Shown: piece after piece, positions 1-11,919 of the stretch
Numbering within the stretch: the stretch's first letter is position 1
Layout of the letters: each line of letters starts with the position of its first letter
From: Limnomonas spitsbergensis
Lineage: Eukaryota > Chlorophyta > Chlorophyceae > Chlamydomonadales
Direction of reading: 5' to 3'
DNA: 64,000 nt
Assembly (NCBI GenBank): GCA_037349105.1
Contig: JAYJMM010000041.1
Span: forward strand, 434,001 to 498,000
Notes under the pieces: generated by a model
What the model saw: only the letters and a program-made list of their open reading frames with translations
What the model was told of the DNA's origin: nothing
Databases searched by the model: none
Program-made: the position numbers and the translations under genes

Positions 1-2101
1 CACTGCTCAAACCCTAACACGTGAAACAGGAAAGACACACCAAGAGAGAGCATATACACGACCCCTTGAACAGTTGTATAAGTAAAATAATGGAAACGCT
101 GCCCATGTCGGCACCCCTTTACCTATAGTAAGGTACACCACCATTAGCCATCCCAGATACGGCAGCAAATGATAAACAGGTCTTATGGCGGTATTATGGA
201 CCTATCCCCCTCCTCAATTGCAAGGACTAGTAAAAGCGCAAACAGAAGTCAGAAAACAAACTGACAGGACAAATTGAAAGCAAGGGGCTTACAATACAAA
301 AAAGGCATGGCCTCCCAGCCCTAGTGACACAAATCCCGAACTTTATGTAGGCTCAGCTTCATGAAGGTCCCCTCTACACCAAGCAGGCTCTGATACTAAG
401 CTTGCGAGACCGTTATTGAATATCCTGCCTTAAATAAAGCCAGAAAGGTAAAGGAAGGGGGCACAGTGAACCTAAATAATCAAAATAAAAGGCTTTCTAC
501 TTTGGAGCACCAAGGCATTAAGAGCGAGAGAGAAATGCCCAAGGCCCATGCGCATGTTAATGCGTAGGACCTTGGACGGAATGCTGGGGCAGGCATCCGT
601 AGGTCTTGGGAAGGACCTCCCAACGAAGAGGTATTGCTGGCATCACACCAGGCTGTTACAGCCATGGAGGAGGCAACAGAACCTGGCTGGTACAGTCATG
701 GAGGAGGCAACAGAACAAGGCTAACACAGCCTGGAGGAGGCAACAAAACCAAGCTTATACAGCCGTGGAGGAGGCATCACACACTTCACACTTTGTAAAC
801 ACTTTACTCACTCAAGTTACGCGTAACAGAGTTTCACACAGAACTCTCAGGTTTACACTCAAACACTCTTGTTTGCATTCTCGATTTTTGTAGGCAGTGT
901 TCAACCGAATTCCTTTGCACCCACGTCTGATGGCTGGGGCTTATCTTCTGCACTATGAGGGTCATTCCCACACTACTGCCCGGTGCTTGTGTGTTAGTTG
1001 CTAGTCCAGGGGGGTCACTGGTTTTCGCTCGCTGTCCTAGCGTATTGACTATTCGGTGTCTGTACTGGTTCACGGGCACATGTCCCATGCATCAAATGTG
1101 ATGCTCTGTTGGAATGTTAAACACCAAAAAAGTTCACCCTCACAATGAGGCTCATGCAGCCTGGAGAGGGCTTAGATAACAAACAAGCTAATACAGCCCT
1201 GAAGGAGAGCGAGGCGTAAAAAACTAAAAAACAGGCTGATACAGCTCTGGAGGGGGCATCAGAACCAGGCTGAAGCAATGAGGACAACGACAGGGTATGA
1301 CAGGGCATGAGAACTTACTCGTTTCAGAGCTTCCTGTGCCTTTTCTCTCCGATGTCGTGCGCTCCAGCACAAATTGGTAGAGGATGGGTCCCTCGGATGG
1401 GTCCCAGTGTTCTTGAGGGTATGATGAGACACACATCTGCAAGAGAGATATGGAGACAGCACGAACGATATGAGACAGCAAGAAAAATTGTGCATAAAAC
1501 CTGAACCCCACGCCTGTTCAGCGTTTCCCATCCTGAACAATTTCTGAACCAACTTTCCATAAAAGGGAAACCATAACCGGGTTGAAGTCACGGTTCCGTT
1601 TTTCCGACACCGCCCTGCCGTCCATCCTTAATCGTGAATTTGAATGATTTTGATTTTATCGCCCGTTGGTATCGTGCACCGCACCTTGATTTCGTAAAAG
1701 ATCTCAAATAACTGTGAGCAACCGCGTTAGCCGGCTGCAATCCTCGGTGACAAGGCAAGCATTGCCTGAGGCATAGAGTCTTCACTGTTCTGCTTGGAAT
1801 ACAAGCGATGAGACCAGTGCTCTCGCGCACCTTTGGCAGCAAGTGCAGCATCCCTTCAGTTTGCGAGTTCCGAGGGGTTAACAGCATGAAGAATGTGAAT
1901 CGGAGCAGGAACGTGACAACAAAACGTGGATTTTTGCTCCGGACGGGCGCAGCTAGTAAGGCCTGGGCGTTCGCAACCCATCACGTACGGCACTCGTAGG
2001 CATGCATAATCGAACCGAGACAAGAAGGCGCCTAGTAGCCACCGTTCATCATACTTGAAAATCCTGGCTCCAATGGGCCTGCTCCTTGGTGCAAGCAACT
2101 G
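1..2101. other. Gene-free left flank with degenerate tandem repeats
   Basis: No reading frame here has coding character or plausible splice partners. Two clusters, about 640-780 and 1140-1290, hold imperfect repeats of about 36-40 bases. The recurring core reads roughly CAGCCTGGAGGAGGCAACA followed by ACCAGGCT. A stretch near 1083-1140, starting CCCATGCATCAAATGTGATG, recurs near 16323-16378 and is a short dispersed repeat. Confidence 0.6.
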
Positions 2102-5100
2102 ATGTTTTATTGCCCCTGCCCGACAGACGCTGAAGCATTCCCGGGTGTCAACACCGCCTCTAACGCCAATCCCAGCAGCAACGGGCACGACGGTGCCCCA
2201 GAAGCAGCTCCCGCCGCGAAAGGCCTCTTCAGCGCCATGCTTCTGCCACCGAAGATTGCCGTTTTCGGCGGCCTCATTGCAATTGCATTAAAATTAGTTA
2301 TTTCTGGGGCGCTGTTCTTCGTGTTTTGGACTGGTGAGTGCATGAGGGTGGACAGGCCAGCACCAGTACAGCAGCTGCATGCATGCATTAACCCCTCCCT
2401 TGTACATGGCAACTCCATGCAATGGATCTCCCTGAAGTCTGCCCCTTCCCGTCAATGTGTGCACCTCAGATCGCACCGTGTGATATGCAATCTCGAGCCC
2501 TCATCCTTGGCAATGATTCCTTGCCATCTGGTACCCGGCACATTTACATGCCTCTGATGCTGTTGTCCCATGTCCTGCTCAGGTTGTATTTCCTGAATTT
2601 AAGAATGCAGGCGTTTCAGCCATCAATTAAATTGCATTTTTTCGTGCCAGCTGGCAGGCCCATGCACATGCCCTCCCAGCATCAATAGCATTTTGAAAGT
2701 GCGCCCTTTAAACATGGTGAAGAGAAGCAACCTCACCCTTGTTCTATCAGCGATCAGTCAATGCCTTGCATATCTCTGCCACTGCTGGAGGCTCACCAAG
2801 CCTCTCCGCCCCGTAGCCCCCCCTAGCCGCCCCTGCCTCATTCCTGCCCCACTGCTTGCAGTCCTGCTTCCTACTCAATCCTGCCCTCCCCCTACTCCCC
2901 CCTCTTTCCTGCCAAAACTACTTTCCTGCCAGCTCCTATCACCAGCTGCACAGTGGTGGTGGTGGCAGAGGCATGCTTTGCTGTTTGGTGGTGGCGTGTC
3001 CACAGCAGGAATCTGGCCCGCCCGCCCGATGTCCATTCCCCACCCAATCATGATCCTGAGCGGGTGAGCGAGGTGGCATGTGATCCGCAAGGAATCATGC
3101 ATGGGGACGATGGGGTTCAGAATAGGAGGGAAATGCATGTGGGGAAGGAATGCAGGCGGATGCGTAAGGGGAGGAAGCTTCATGAGGAAGGAAACTAACA
3201 AATTTTCAAAAAGCGAAGACCTTTTTATTCCTTTCAACCAATTTGGTTATATGGCAGAGTCTTGCCCCTGCCTTTCCTCCCCCTGTGTTGCTGGCTTAAC
3301 CTTAAAGATGGGGCTCTTGATTCTCCAGAACTGATTTATGCCAGGCCTAGTCATTCTGGTTCTGTCCAAGATAGGACAAGCAACATCCTTGCAGTAATGG
3401 CTGCTGCGTAAATGTGTGGAACCGACCGAATGTGTGGAACATGCCTGCATGGCTGTTAGAGGTTCACTTGTTGGGCTGGCAGCTGGGCGCTCCCCAGCCC
3501 GCCTCAAATCAAGCCCCCCACTCCATAATACCGGTGCTTGAGGAACCTTGAAATCTCTTTTTGCCGGCCCTAGCCTGATGCCATCATTGGACCTGGATGA
3601 CACCAACCACCCCTCCCTTTTCCCCCGCGATGTGCGGTTGTTGCGCAGGCCTTCTCCCGCGTCCTGGCTCTAGCCACCCTGGTGCGCGACATGGCCTCTA
3701 AGCAGGGCGGCCCAAACGGTAGCGCTCTCGGGGGCAAGAACAGCATCTTGGGGAGCAACGGCAGCGGCAGTAGTATAGGCCGCCAACCGCTGCAGCTGGG
3801 CCAGGGCAAGATCTCCATTGTAGCTGCAGCTTACGGTGAGAGTTTCCTTGGGCCCTCGCATCTCATTGCCTTGGGCCCTCGCATCTCATTGCCTTGTGCC
3901 CTCGCATCTCATTGCCTTGGGCCCTCGCATCTCATTGCCTTGGGCCCTTGTATCTCATTTTAGGAAGGGCATATTGAACTTGAAAACTGGCTACTCGCAT
4001 GCTTGAGATATTTCATGTTCTTTTGGTTTTAATGGCTGTCGCGCTCGGTAGGCTACCATGCAAGGCTGCTTTCATCCTGTACATTTGCCGTGAGTGTTGT
4101 CACGCTGCCAGCCCTTTTTGATGCCAAGCGTATACGCTCTATGGTAGTAAAGCTTGTTTCACCAAGGTTATGATACCCCCCCCACTGACTGTGCCCGCAT
4201 TTTTTTTGATCTCATTGATCACGTGAAACTGTGTGTTTGAGCGCTCAGCTCCTGCGTCCCTGCCTCCTCTCAACAGCAGGCACACTGGAATGGCAGCCGC
4301 AGGCGGCTGTGGATTCAACCATGCGGATGATGCTGAGCTGGTGGTTCTCAGGCGTTGACTTTTCAAGGGTGAGTGCGGTGGCTAGAGCGGCTGCCTCAGC
4401 AGCTTTCAGGGTCCCCAGATGAAGGGTTTTGGTGGGTCGCTGGGATAGCATGCAGGGCATCCTCCTGGGTTTTGTTTTTAAGTCGTACGCTGGGTTGAGC
4501 GTTTGGTGGTGCTTGGGTTAGGAATCTGTGGTATGCCCTGTATAGTGTTGTGCCTAGTGTGATGCCGCGCTAGCTAGAGGGCGCGCCCTGCTCAAGCAAA
4601 AGCACTGTCTTGCAGAAGCTTGTTTGAGGGCTACGACCAGTGGATCTGGTGCCTGCTGCATTGGCAGCAGCCTATGAGGGGTTCTGGCCATGGACCATGA
4701 ATTCTGAATGGCACCATAGAGGAGAATATGATGGACTTTTGAATTGTTAGACAAGAGGCGGGGGAAGTCAGGGGGGGTCTGACTAGCAACACACATGTAC
4801 TGAATGTCTGCTATGGCCTACGACGCGCACCTAGCTGTCTGGCACATTGATCAAGAGTTGCAATAAATTACGACCTGAATGTTTTGCTGGCCCTCTTATC
4901 ATGGCACTGTCTCTCCTGACAGCGTCCCCAACCTGTGCCAGGTCCGACGGGGGAATGTGGCCGAGCTGCTTGCTTATGCCTTTTATTACAAATCCTTGTG
5001 AGTTCAGGGTGGAAGGCCAGGCTCTGTGATAGGTCCAGGCCCTAGCTCAGGGTTGAAGGCCGGGCTCTAGGATGGGTCCAAGCCCCAAACCTTTAGCAGT

Positions 5101-8100
5101 GCAGCCGTATGCATATTTGACCCCCTACTGGCAGGTCCTAGTACTGGCACACCAGGATTTGTTGTATAGGTCACTGGTTAGGAGTCGTGACCACAGGGGT
5201 CATGAAACAATGAAGATGAGCTTGTGTCGCAAGGGAACAGGGAATGTTGTAAGGAACTTGGTTCGGGAAAGTTTTGACGCCTGTAGCTTCCACCACAGAA
5301 TGACTACATCTGGTGACCAAACCATGAGCTCCAAATAACCCTAAAACGACCTAACAGGTACAGTATAATATTTCCTGTTAGCGTTTGCTGGTCCTCACCA
5401 ACAAATGCTTTTAAAGGACCAGGCAAGCATGAAGTTAATTTGTGATTGCTTAGGCGCTGTGGCAACAGCCAATGAGGGTAAACCATGATTCACACTTATT
5501 TAGCCCCCTGAAGTTTCTTGATTGGATACATGATACACACTTATGACCTCCCCTGTTTCTAGCCTTTCCCCAGGCCCCCCTTTCCCCTGAGATGTTGGAT
5601 GAGGCGTCATAAGGCTTCAGGGACTCTCCAACCCTTCGTACATTTCACATGAGATTGAACCAGGCCCCCAGAACCTGGATCCAGTTTTCTCAGAAAGCAA
5701 TGGCTGGTTGCTCATCGGCCTGCCCACTGGCCTGCTGGCGCCTGCCTCATGTCCTGTACCCCTCACTACCGCTGCCCTACAGATCGATGATGGAGTCTGC
5801 CGGTCTCGGCCATGTACCAATGCAGATGGTGGAGAGGCTGGAAGAGGCCACAGGCAACACCTTGCCTCCTGGCTACCAGGAGGGGCTGACAGGTGGGCAA
5901 GCGGGGCATGGGGGAGCAATCGCCGAGTGCAGCAGGCGGTGAGAGGGGCAGGATGCTCTTGAAGCTTGCCTGCTGCTGGAAGGAGGGGTCGTGTGGTTTG
6001 ACGCGTCCCCTGGGCCTTTCCTCGGCGCATGTACCGTTCAAACCATGAGGGGCAGCGGCTTGATTTTAACGCCGACCCTGACTCTGCATGCCACTCCCTG
6101 CACTGTCGAAGTCCTGAGACCCAATACGTAAGAAAAATATAGCCCTGTGAACTGCCAACAAGTCTGCCCTGCCCGCCTGCCTAAAAATCTGACGGCCATT
6201 CTGTTCACACTTGACATGCACTTCCTGCCTGTAGCCATGTTCCACCTGTGGGAGCCTCTCCGCTGCAGCTGGCGCCCGCTGGCCTTCTACCTGCTGCTGG
6301 AGGTGCTTTCTCTGTGGACGTACGCGGTGATGACTTTGGTCCTAGGCTTCCGCCGACGGCACGAGACGCCAGCAGCGCGCAGCTCAGGAACAGGCGTGGG
6401 GTCGGGAGCCGGCCGCCGCTCATCGGTTCGCGCCTACACACTCGGGCGCTTTGAGGGCTCAAAACATGGGACTGGAAGCAGCAGCAGCAACGGGGTCGCG
6501 GCAGCAGGAGGGGCTGGGGGGGCTGGCGGCAGCTTGCCAGGATCTCCGCCGGTAGCGTCAGATGCTGGCCAGTGGGATGCCGGAGGCAAGGTGTCTGTGG
6601 GTGATGCAGCGCAGCTGGCATCGTCGTCGTCTTCTGCGTCCAATGCCATCCTGCCGCCTATCCTCATTCTGCATGGAGTGGGCTTCGGCCTGCTGTCCTA
6701 CCTGCCCTTAATTTCGAGGTAGGGTTGATGTGCTTGTTTAGGCCAGGCAGAGAGGCTGCACATGTGCGCATATGTGGGCGTGAAAAGTGTATCCTGTGTG
6801 TCCTGTGCGCTGTCCTGTGTGTCCTGTGTCCTGCACGCTCACGGAGTCACTGACGGTGTATCTTGAGTATGTGGCAACCAGGGGCATCAGAGAAGGATGA
6901 ACCGGGCTGTTTGGGGGATGCATGTAGACAAGAATGGAAACGGTCACAAACTAAGCGGTGACACAACCAGGCTTGCCATGCATCCTGACACGCCTCAATG
7001 TGTGAATCCTAACTGTCGTGCTCTTTGTCGCCAGGTTGACAGCAATCGGCAGGCCCGTGATCTGCATGAAGATCCGCCACGTCAGCATGCAGCTGACACG
7101 CTACATCCCCATGTCCTGCGAGGTGGCCGAGGATGTGATTGCCGTGCTGGATGAGATGGGGGTGGAGAAGGTGGGGGGCAGGCAGTTCAGGAGATAGGGG
7201 TGGAGAAGGTAGGGGGAAGGCTGGCAGTTCTGGATGTAAGGGGTCAGGCAATGTGGGTTGAGACACAATTTGCAGGGGCTAGGGTCAGGGTATGTGTGGG
7301 GGGGGCAGTACCACTAGGGGGAACAGGGACTGGAAATGCTTGTGGTTGTCTGAAGCAATGAGCTCGATACCTGGCCCTTGTTTAATCTGTAACCCATGCC
7401 TGGAGTTGTGCGTGTGCTGATGCTTGTATGGATTTCAGAGGTCCTCGTTCGTACCTCCGGTGCACGATGGCACATATGGTTGGGGTTAAAGGGTGCGGTG
7501 TTCTGGTTAACATGTAACCTCTTCACCCTGTGGAGTCCTTTGTCCTTTCCTCAGGTGTGTGTGGTGGCGCATTCCTACGGCACGTTTGTGACCTCCCTGC
7601 TGGCCCAGCGGCATCCCCACCGCCTGCACTCCACCTGCCTCATCGACCCTGTCTGCTTCGGGGTGTTCATGCCTAACCTGCTGGGCAACTTTGTTTACAG
7701 GTGGGAGGGGAGGACACTGGGGACAGGAGTGGGGAAGCAAAAACAGAGTGTGGGCGATACCCTTGTAACTTAACCCTGCCCAGCTGTTGGCTATGCACTT
7801 AACCCTGTTTTACGTGTAAGCTCTAGAAGTCCCATGCTCCTCATCCTCTGTTCTGGTGTAGAATGGACAGGATGCGCGCCATAATCATGGACTCGGCATT
7901 TTTAAGACTTGCATTGACTGGATTATGTGCTGCCGGCAGCAGCTGTGTCTGCAATAACTGAATGTGTGGCCGGCAGCAGTGACTGCCACAAGTGGTGCTG
8001 CTAAATGCACATTCCCTCTCCTGCTGAGCTTCTTACGAGGGAGAGGAAGGGCTACAGGAATTGGAGCATGTAAACCGGCAAGACCAACCTTGGGGGTTTC

Positions 8101-9704
8101 ACCTCCTCACTCCCTTTGCATTGCTCTCGCCCCACAAGTGCCCGGGCCCCCTTGAATGGACCCTTGGATGGCCATGTTTTAGAATGCTGTGAACCTTCGA
8201 CCCCCTCTGCTCTTGCAGGCACTCGCATCAGCTCACGGGATCTGGGATTATGGACATGCTCATGTGGTTCATTAGCAGGGACGTGCACGTGGCTGCGACG
8301 TTTGGAAGGAGGTGAGCTGTGCCCTACTGCCCTGGGCCTGAAGGAGGGACGCTTGCAGTCCAAGACATGCAGAGCAAGTCCGCAACACTATTGCACCTGA
8401 ACTATCGGCGCCTCCCAACTATCTTTGGTTCAAACATCGAATAATCCGTAGCCCCTACCAGCCTAGTTCCTGACCCCCCTTGTGGCCCTTCAACCGTCCT
8501 TAGCCCCTACCAGCCCGTGGCCCTGACACTCCATGTGGCCCTTCCGCCACCGCCCGTCAGGTTCTACTGGTCCGATGTGAACTTGTGGGCCGAGGAGATC
8601 CCTGCTAAGGCGCTTGTGGTCATCTCGGGGAAGGACGACCTCATCCATGTGAACGAGGTGTGTACTGCAGCCTTGGGTGTGAAATGGCTCCTTGTCTATG
8701 ACGCAGACTCAGGTGCATGCAGCCTACCCACTCAGCATCCCTGCCTCCCTCCCCCACTCTTCCACCCTGCATCCCTCCCCCGCTCTCCCACCCACTCACC
8801 CCTTCCGGCGTAGTACCCCCCGCACATTCTCACGTCCATCCCCTTCCTTCCAGAATTCCGTGGCGCGAGTCTCGCATAGTGCATGGCAATGGCATTGCCC
8901 ATCTTCGCAGTCGTCCTGCTGTCTGCTTTCCGCTCCTTCTCAGTCAGTCCCTACATCCCCCATCCGCTCAGTCTCCCCTGCCTCCCTCCGTCTCCTCAGG
9001 TGCGGCACTTTGTCCAGGCCTGCACCAACGCGCGAGTGTTGTTCCACCCCGACCACACACACGCCGGCTGCCTACTGGACCCCGCATGGCAGGTACGAGA
9101 TCCTATGGGGAGGGATAGAGGCGAGGTAAAGCATTGGTGTGCTGCATATGTCCATGCTGGGTGGGGAGACATGGATTGTTTTCTGTGCATGGGCTGTGGG
9201 GGCACTCGAGGGTCATAGACTTAAAATCAGTAGTAAGAGCTGTTCCCGTTATTCACACTGGTCTTGACCACTTCGTCTCTAAATATGGTTCCCAGCCATG
9301 GGTGCAGTCTCACTTGCCCACTGCTCTCTCCGCTGCCTGACTTGGGTCCTGTGGATGCGGCGTGTTAAGCAAGGGCCGGGCACAGCTTCCAAATGGCTTG
9401 CATTTTCCTCATGTGCCTCACAGACTGTGCAAGGTGTGAATCATCCCCTGGTGGACTGAGGCCTGTGCCCCGCGATCCTGCTGCTCAGACAATGCCGGGC
9501 TCGATCATGCTCTGGGGGCTGAGGCCTGTGCCCCTGCGCTTCTGTTGTTCGGACGCTGCTGGGTTCATGAATTCTGGAGGTCTGTGCTCAGCGCCCCTCT
9601 TGCTTCCAGGAACTGAGGCCTGTGCCCCGCGCATCTGTTGCTTGCAGGATCGCATTGTCCAGGAGATTGCGGGCCTGTTGAGAGAGGACAGGTATACAAA
9701 CTAG
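2102..9704 (+). CDS. Membrane-anchored alpha/beta-hydrolase fold protein, 12 exons
   Basis: A serine hydrolase of unknown substrate. Exons recognised: 2102-2333, 3649-3835, 4280-4368, 4923-4997, 5783-5892, 6235-6718, 7035-7170, 7555-7700, 8219-8311, 8561-8657, 9000-9092 and 9648-9704. Exon 1 carries a hydrophobic segment (KIAVFGGLIAIALKLVISG). Exon 6 carries another (LAFYLLLEVLSLWTYAVMTL), then a Ser/Gly/Ala-rich linker, then the hydrolase core. Core motifs are ILHGVGFG (oxyanion strand), VVAHSYGTF (nucleophile Ser), SGKDDLI (Asp) and HPDHTHAG (His), so the triad is complete. Phases match across all junctions from exon 4 to exon 12. They do not match at exon 1 to 2 (phase 1 into 0) or exon 3 to 4 (phase 0 into 2). 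A missed micro-exon, a one-base indel (a GGG run at the exon 3 donor) or an altered start could explain this. Architecture resembles eukaryotic transmembrane alpha/beta hydrolases. The fold is secure; the 5' structure is tentative. Confidence 0.8.
3846..3958. repeat. 23-bp tandem repeat directly after a 5' splice site
   Basis: About five copies of a 23-base unit (TTGGGCCCTCGCATCTCATT plus GCC) begin about 10 bases after the donor of the second hydrolase exon. Confidence 0.85.
7156..7235. repeat. Duplicated exon edge plus splice donor in the hydrolase gene
   Basis: The end of exon 7035-7170 and its donor (GGGGTGGAGAAG then GTGGGGGGCAGGCAGTTC) are repeated about 40 bases downstream as GGGGTGGAGAAG then GTAGGGGGAAGG and GGCAGTTC. 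The copy is a second potential donor inside the intron. Confidence 0.7.
9455..9647. repeat. Imperfect tandem repeats before the last hydrolase exon
   Basis: Three diverged copies of a unit of roughly 60-90 bases start with CTGAGGCCTGTGCCCC and fill the end of the last intron. The final copy ends in the acceptor used by exon 9648-9704. Confidence 0.55.
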
Positions 9705-11530
9705 ATGAAGAGAAGGAGAGAGTGCTCTAAGAGGACCGTAGGAGGTAGAGGAGGGACATCCATCGAGGTAGCAGGAGCGAGAGAGCGAGTTGCGGACTCT
9801 GGGGAGGAGGGCAAGAGAGGGGGGCTGGAGAAGACCTGACAGAGAGTGGAGTGACAGAAGTTGCCAACAGGGCTTATAGATTCCTTGGAGATGATTAGAG
9901 ATGGTATTATTTGTGTGTGGTATCTAATGATGGAGCAAGGAGCTGAAGGGTTCTGTGTCGGGTTGTTGTTCTCCGCTTGCTCGCAAGGTCAAGCAGCCAC
10001 CGGCGCCCATCCTGATTATAATCGTGCAGTTTGTCTCATTGGTACAGAGGTGCGCTGCCTCCTAGGCTGCACACCCTAAGAGAGTTAAGAAGTATGAGGG
10101 GGCTGTCTTTGTTCCTGCAAGGTCAAACATGACGCAAAAGTTTTGTCTCAGCCACCGCATCGTGTCCTTGAAGATTCTGCTCACCTCTGCTGAGGGGCTT
10201 CGGATATGTCATGCAATAATATCAACAAATGGAGTGTCCTTGTTGCTGTCGTGTTCAGGTAGCATGCTGATTCTCTATCTATGTTGCCAGTATTAGCGAA
10301 GTTTTTTGTGGTATACCACAATTCTGTCCAATGAGGCTGTTTTCTCCGGGATCTATGTAGTATGTTGTGGCTTTAGTCTATGTGTGATATCTCCATGTCC
10401 TTGATGCTGGTTAGTCCCATGAGTCTCTGCTGTGAGGACTGGAAATACTTGCCTCCTATTGTTTCCATTTTCCGGTATACCGTATTAACTTGTTGGGTGC
10501 TTAAATGGAGTGCAGGGCACCTGCAGTCCTGCACCCTCTTCACTCTTAGGCAACTGAGCTGTTGAATGTTCAACTTGTCTGCTGGCCGAATTTGTCTCTA
10601 GGCCAATGGCACACTACCGGTAGGCGGATGATGCAGCTTTGGTGCCAGCCAGGAAACCAATGTTTAGGGTGCACTGTATGCTGAGACATAACACCTCTGG
10701 ACCATGCTCAAAAGCCTCGACCGCGTGGGCTAGTGTACTCTATGCCGATTACAACACACTGACAAAGTTACGAATCAGCCATCAGAAGAACGGACAATTC
10801 CTGAGGCAAAAGATCTGACAATTTAATACTCGAGGCAACAGGCAAGCATTAACAGTTGGCATGAACCAGCCAATGCAGTGATCCGCTGTAGTGACGCCAC
10901 TAAATGAGAATACAAGACTTCACTTAGCCATGAGGTAAAACGTAACAAGCAACAATTTGCTAGCACGTTTTGTAAGCCATGACACGTTTTTCATGCATGG
11001 ATACTGCTAGCGAAGCCTTGGCCAGCCTCGGAGGGGGGGGGCAGATCCAGGCCCACCGCACACTACCCAAATATGTATCAATGTGGCTGGTCGGCTGGAC
11101 ACAAATTTACGCAGGGCTGGTTAATGGCCATGCGCTCGCTTAGTAAATCAAGATGTACCATGTATGATAATGAGCAACTGGTACTGAGAAGATTCATATA
11201 GGTGACTCCCTTAGCAGTCCTAAACCTGTTGACACATTCGAATCGGCGCAAGGCAGTTCCAGATCTAGATGCAGGTACAGATCCGGATCCAGATCCACAT
11301 CCACAGTTACCTATCAACATTTCACTCTGGCGTTGGGTCGGTGCGTTGTGTGGCTTTGGCCTCGAGCTGCGTCAGTGTAGCTGTTGGGGAAGGGCGCGGG
11401 TGAGAGAAAGAAGATTTTAGTGGGAGGGGGTGAAAGGTGAAGGGGCAATGTCAGGTGGGAGGGGGTTTAGGGTGGAGGGTTTCATAGGAGGGACTAAATG
11501 CTGCTGTATCACCAACTCTTGCAGGCCCTG
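9705..11530. other. Spacer without a recognisable gene
   Basis: Nothing here shows coding character on either strand. A tail-motif copy lies at 10682-10735 on the minus strand. A short G run and alternating GATCCG/GATCCA sequence near 11264-11300 give a low-complexity ORF that I do not accept as a gene. Confidence 0.5.
10682..10735 (-). mobile_element. Solo copy of the dispersed LINE tail motif
   Basis: Read on the minus strand it runs from CCCACGCGGTCGAGGC to GTCCAGAGGTGTTATGTC. It is a diverged match to the end of the retroelement fragments elsewhere in the window. Confidence 0.6.
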
Positions 11531-11719
11531 CTACCGTGAGGGTCGTATCGGTCCACACCGCATACCCTCAGCAAACAGCCCCATCAGCCTGAAGCATTCG
11601 TCCCCCAATATATTTAGCCCCGGTATCCCAATCATCTCTGCGCCGGTGAGGAACATCCAGATCACATGGCACGGATTCAAGTTGATAAAGTAAATTACCC
11701 CGAGGCGGGTACCGTACAC
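11531..11719 (-). pseudogene. Orphan exon-like ORF, weakly TMEM164-like
   Basis: A 62-codon minus-strand frame encodes a hydrophobic stretch with VIYFINLNPCHVIWMFLTG, then GAEMIGIPGLNILGDECFRL. The LNPCHV pattern recalls the TMEM164 family of membrane proteins, but this is from memory of one short motif. I found no partner exons on the same strand. It may be a gene fragment, an exon of a decayed gene, or chance. Confidence 0.25.
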
Positions 11720-11818
11720 CCGGTACTACCCCATGCACACCGGGACCCCCCCCAATGCTGGTCCCCATGATTAGCTTGTGTAGCTCGTCTCAATGATTCC
11801 CCCCTTATCAAAACTCCA

Positions 11819-11823
11819 TTACA
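11819..11823 (-). terminator. TGTAA polyadenylation signal of the helical-repeat gene
   Basis: TGTAA on the minus strand, 97 bases after the stop at 11920-11922. This is the usual green-algal signal. Confidence 0.5.
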
Positions 11824-11919
11824 TTCAGTGCCTAGGTGCATAAGGACTGTTCTCAAGTGCGCACAAACTACTCCAGACACTAGGATCAGACAGAAGAGGA
11901 TCAGACGACAAAGCGGCTA

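Noticed and set aside
4614..4670. Possible extra hydrolase exon after TCTTGCAG (FEGYDQWIWCLLHW)
   Set aside because: It would need to be entered in phase 2 and has no good donor in frame, so it does not repair the phase break between exons 3 and 4.
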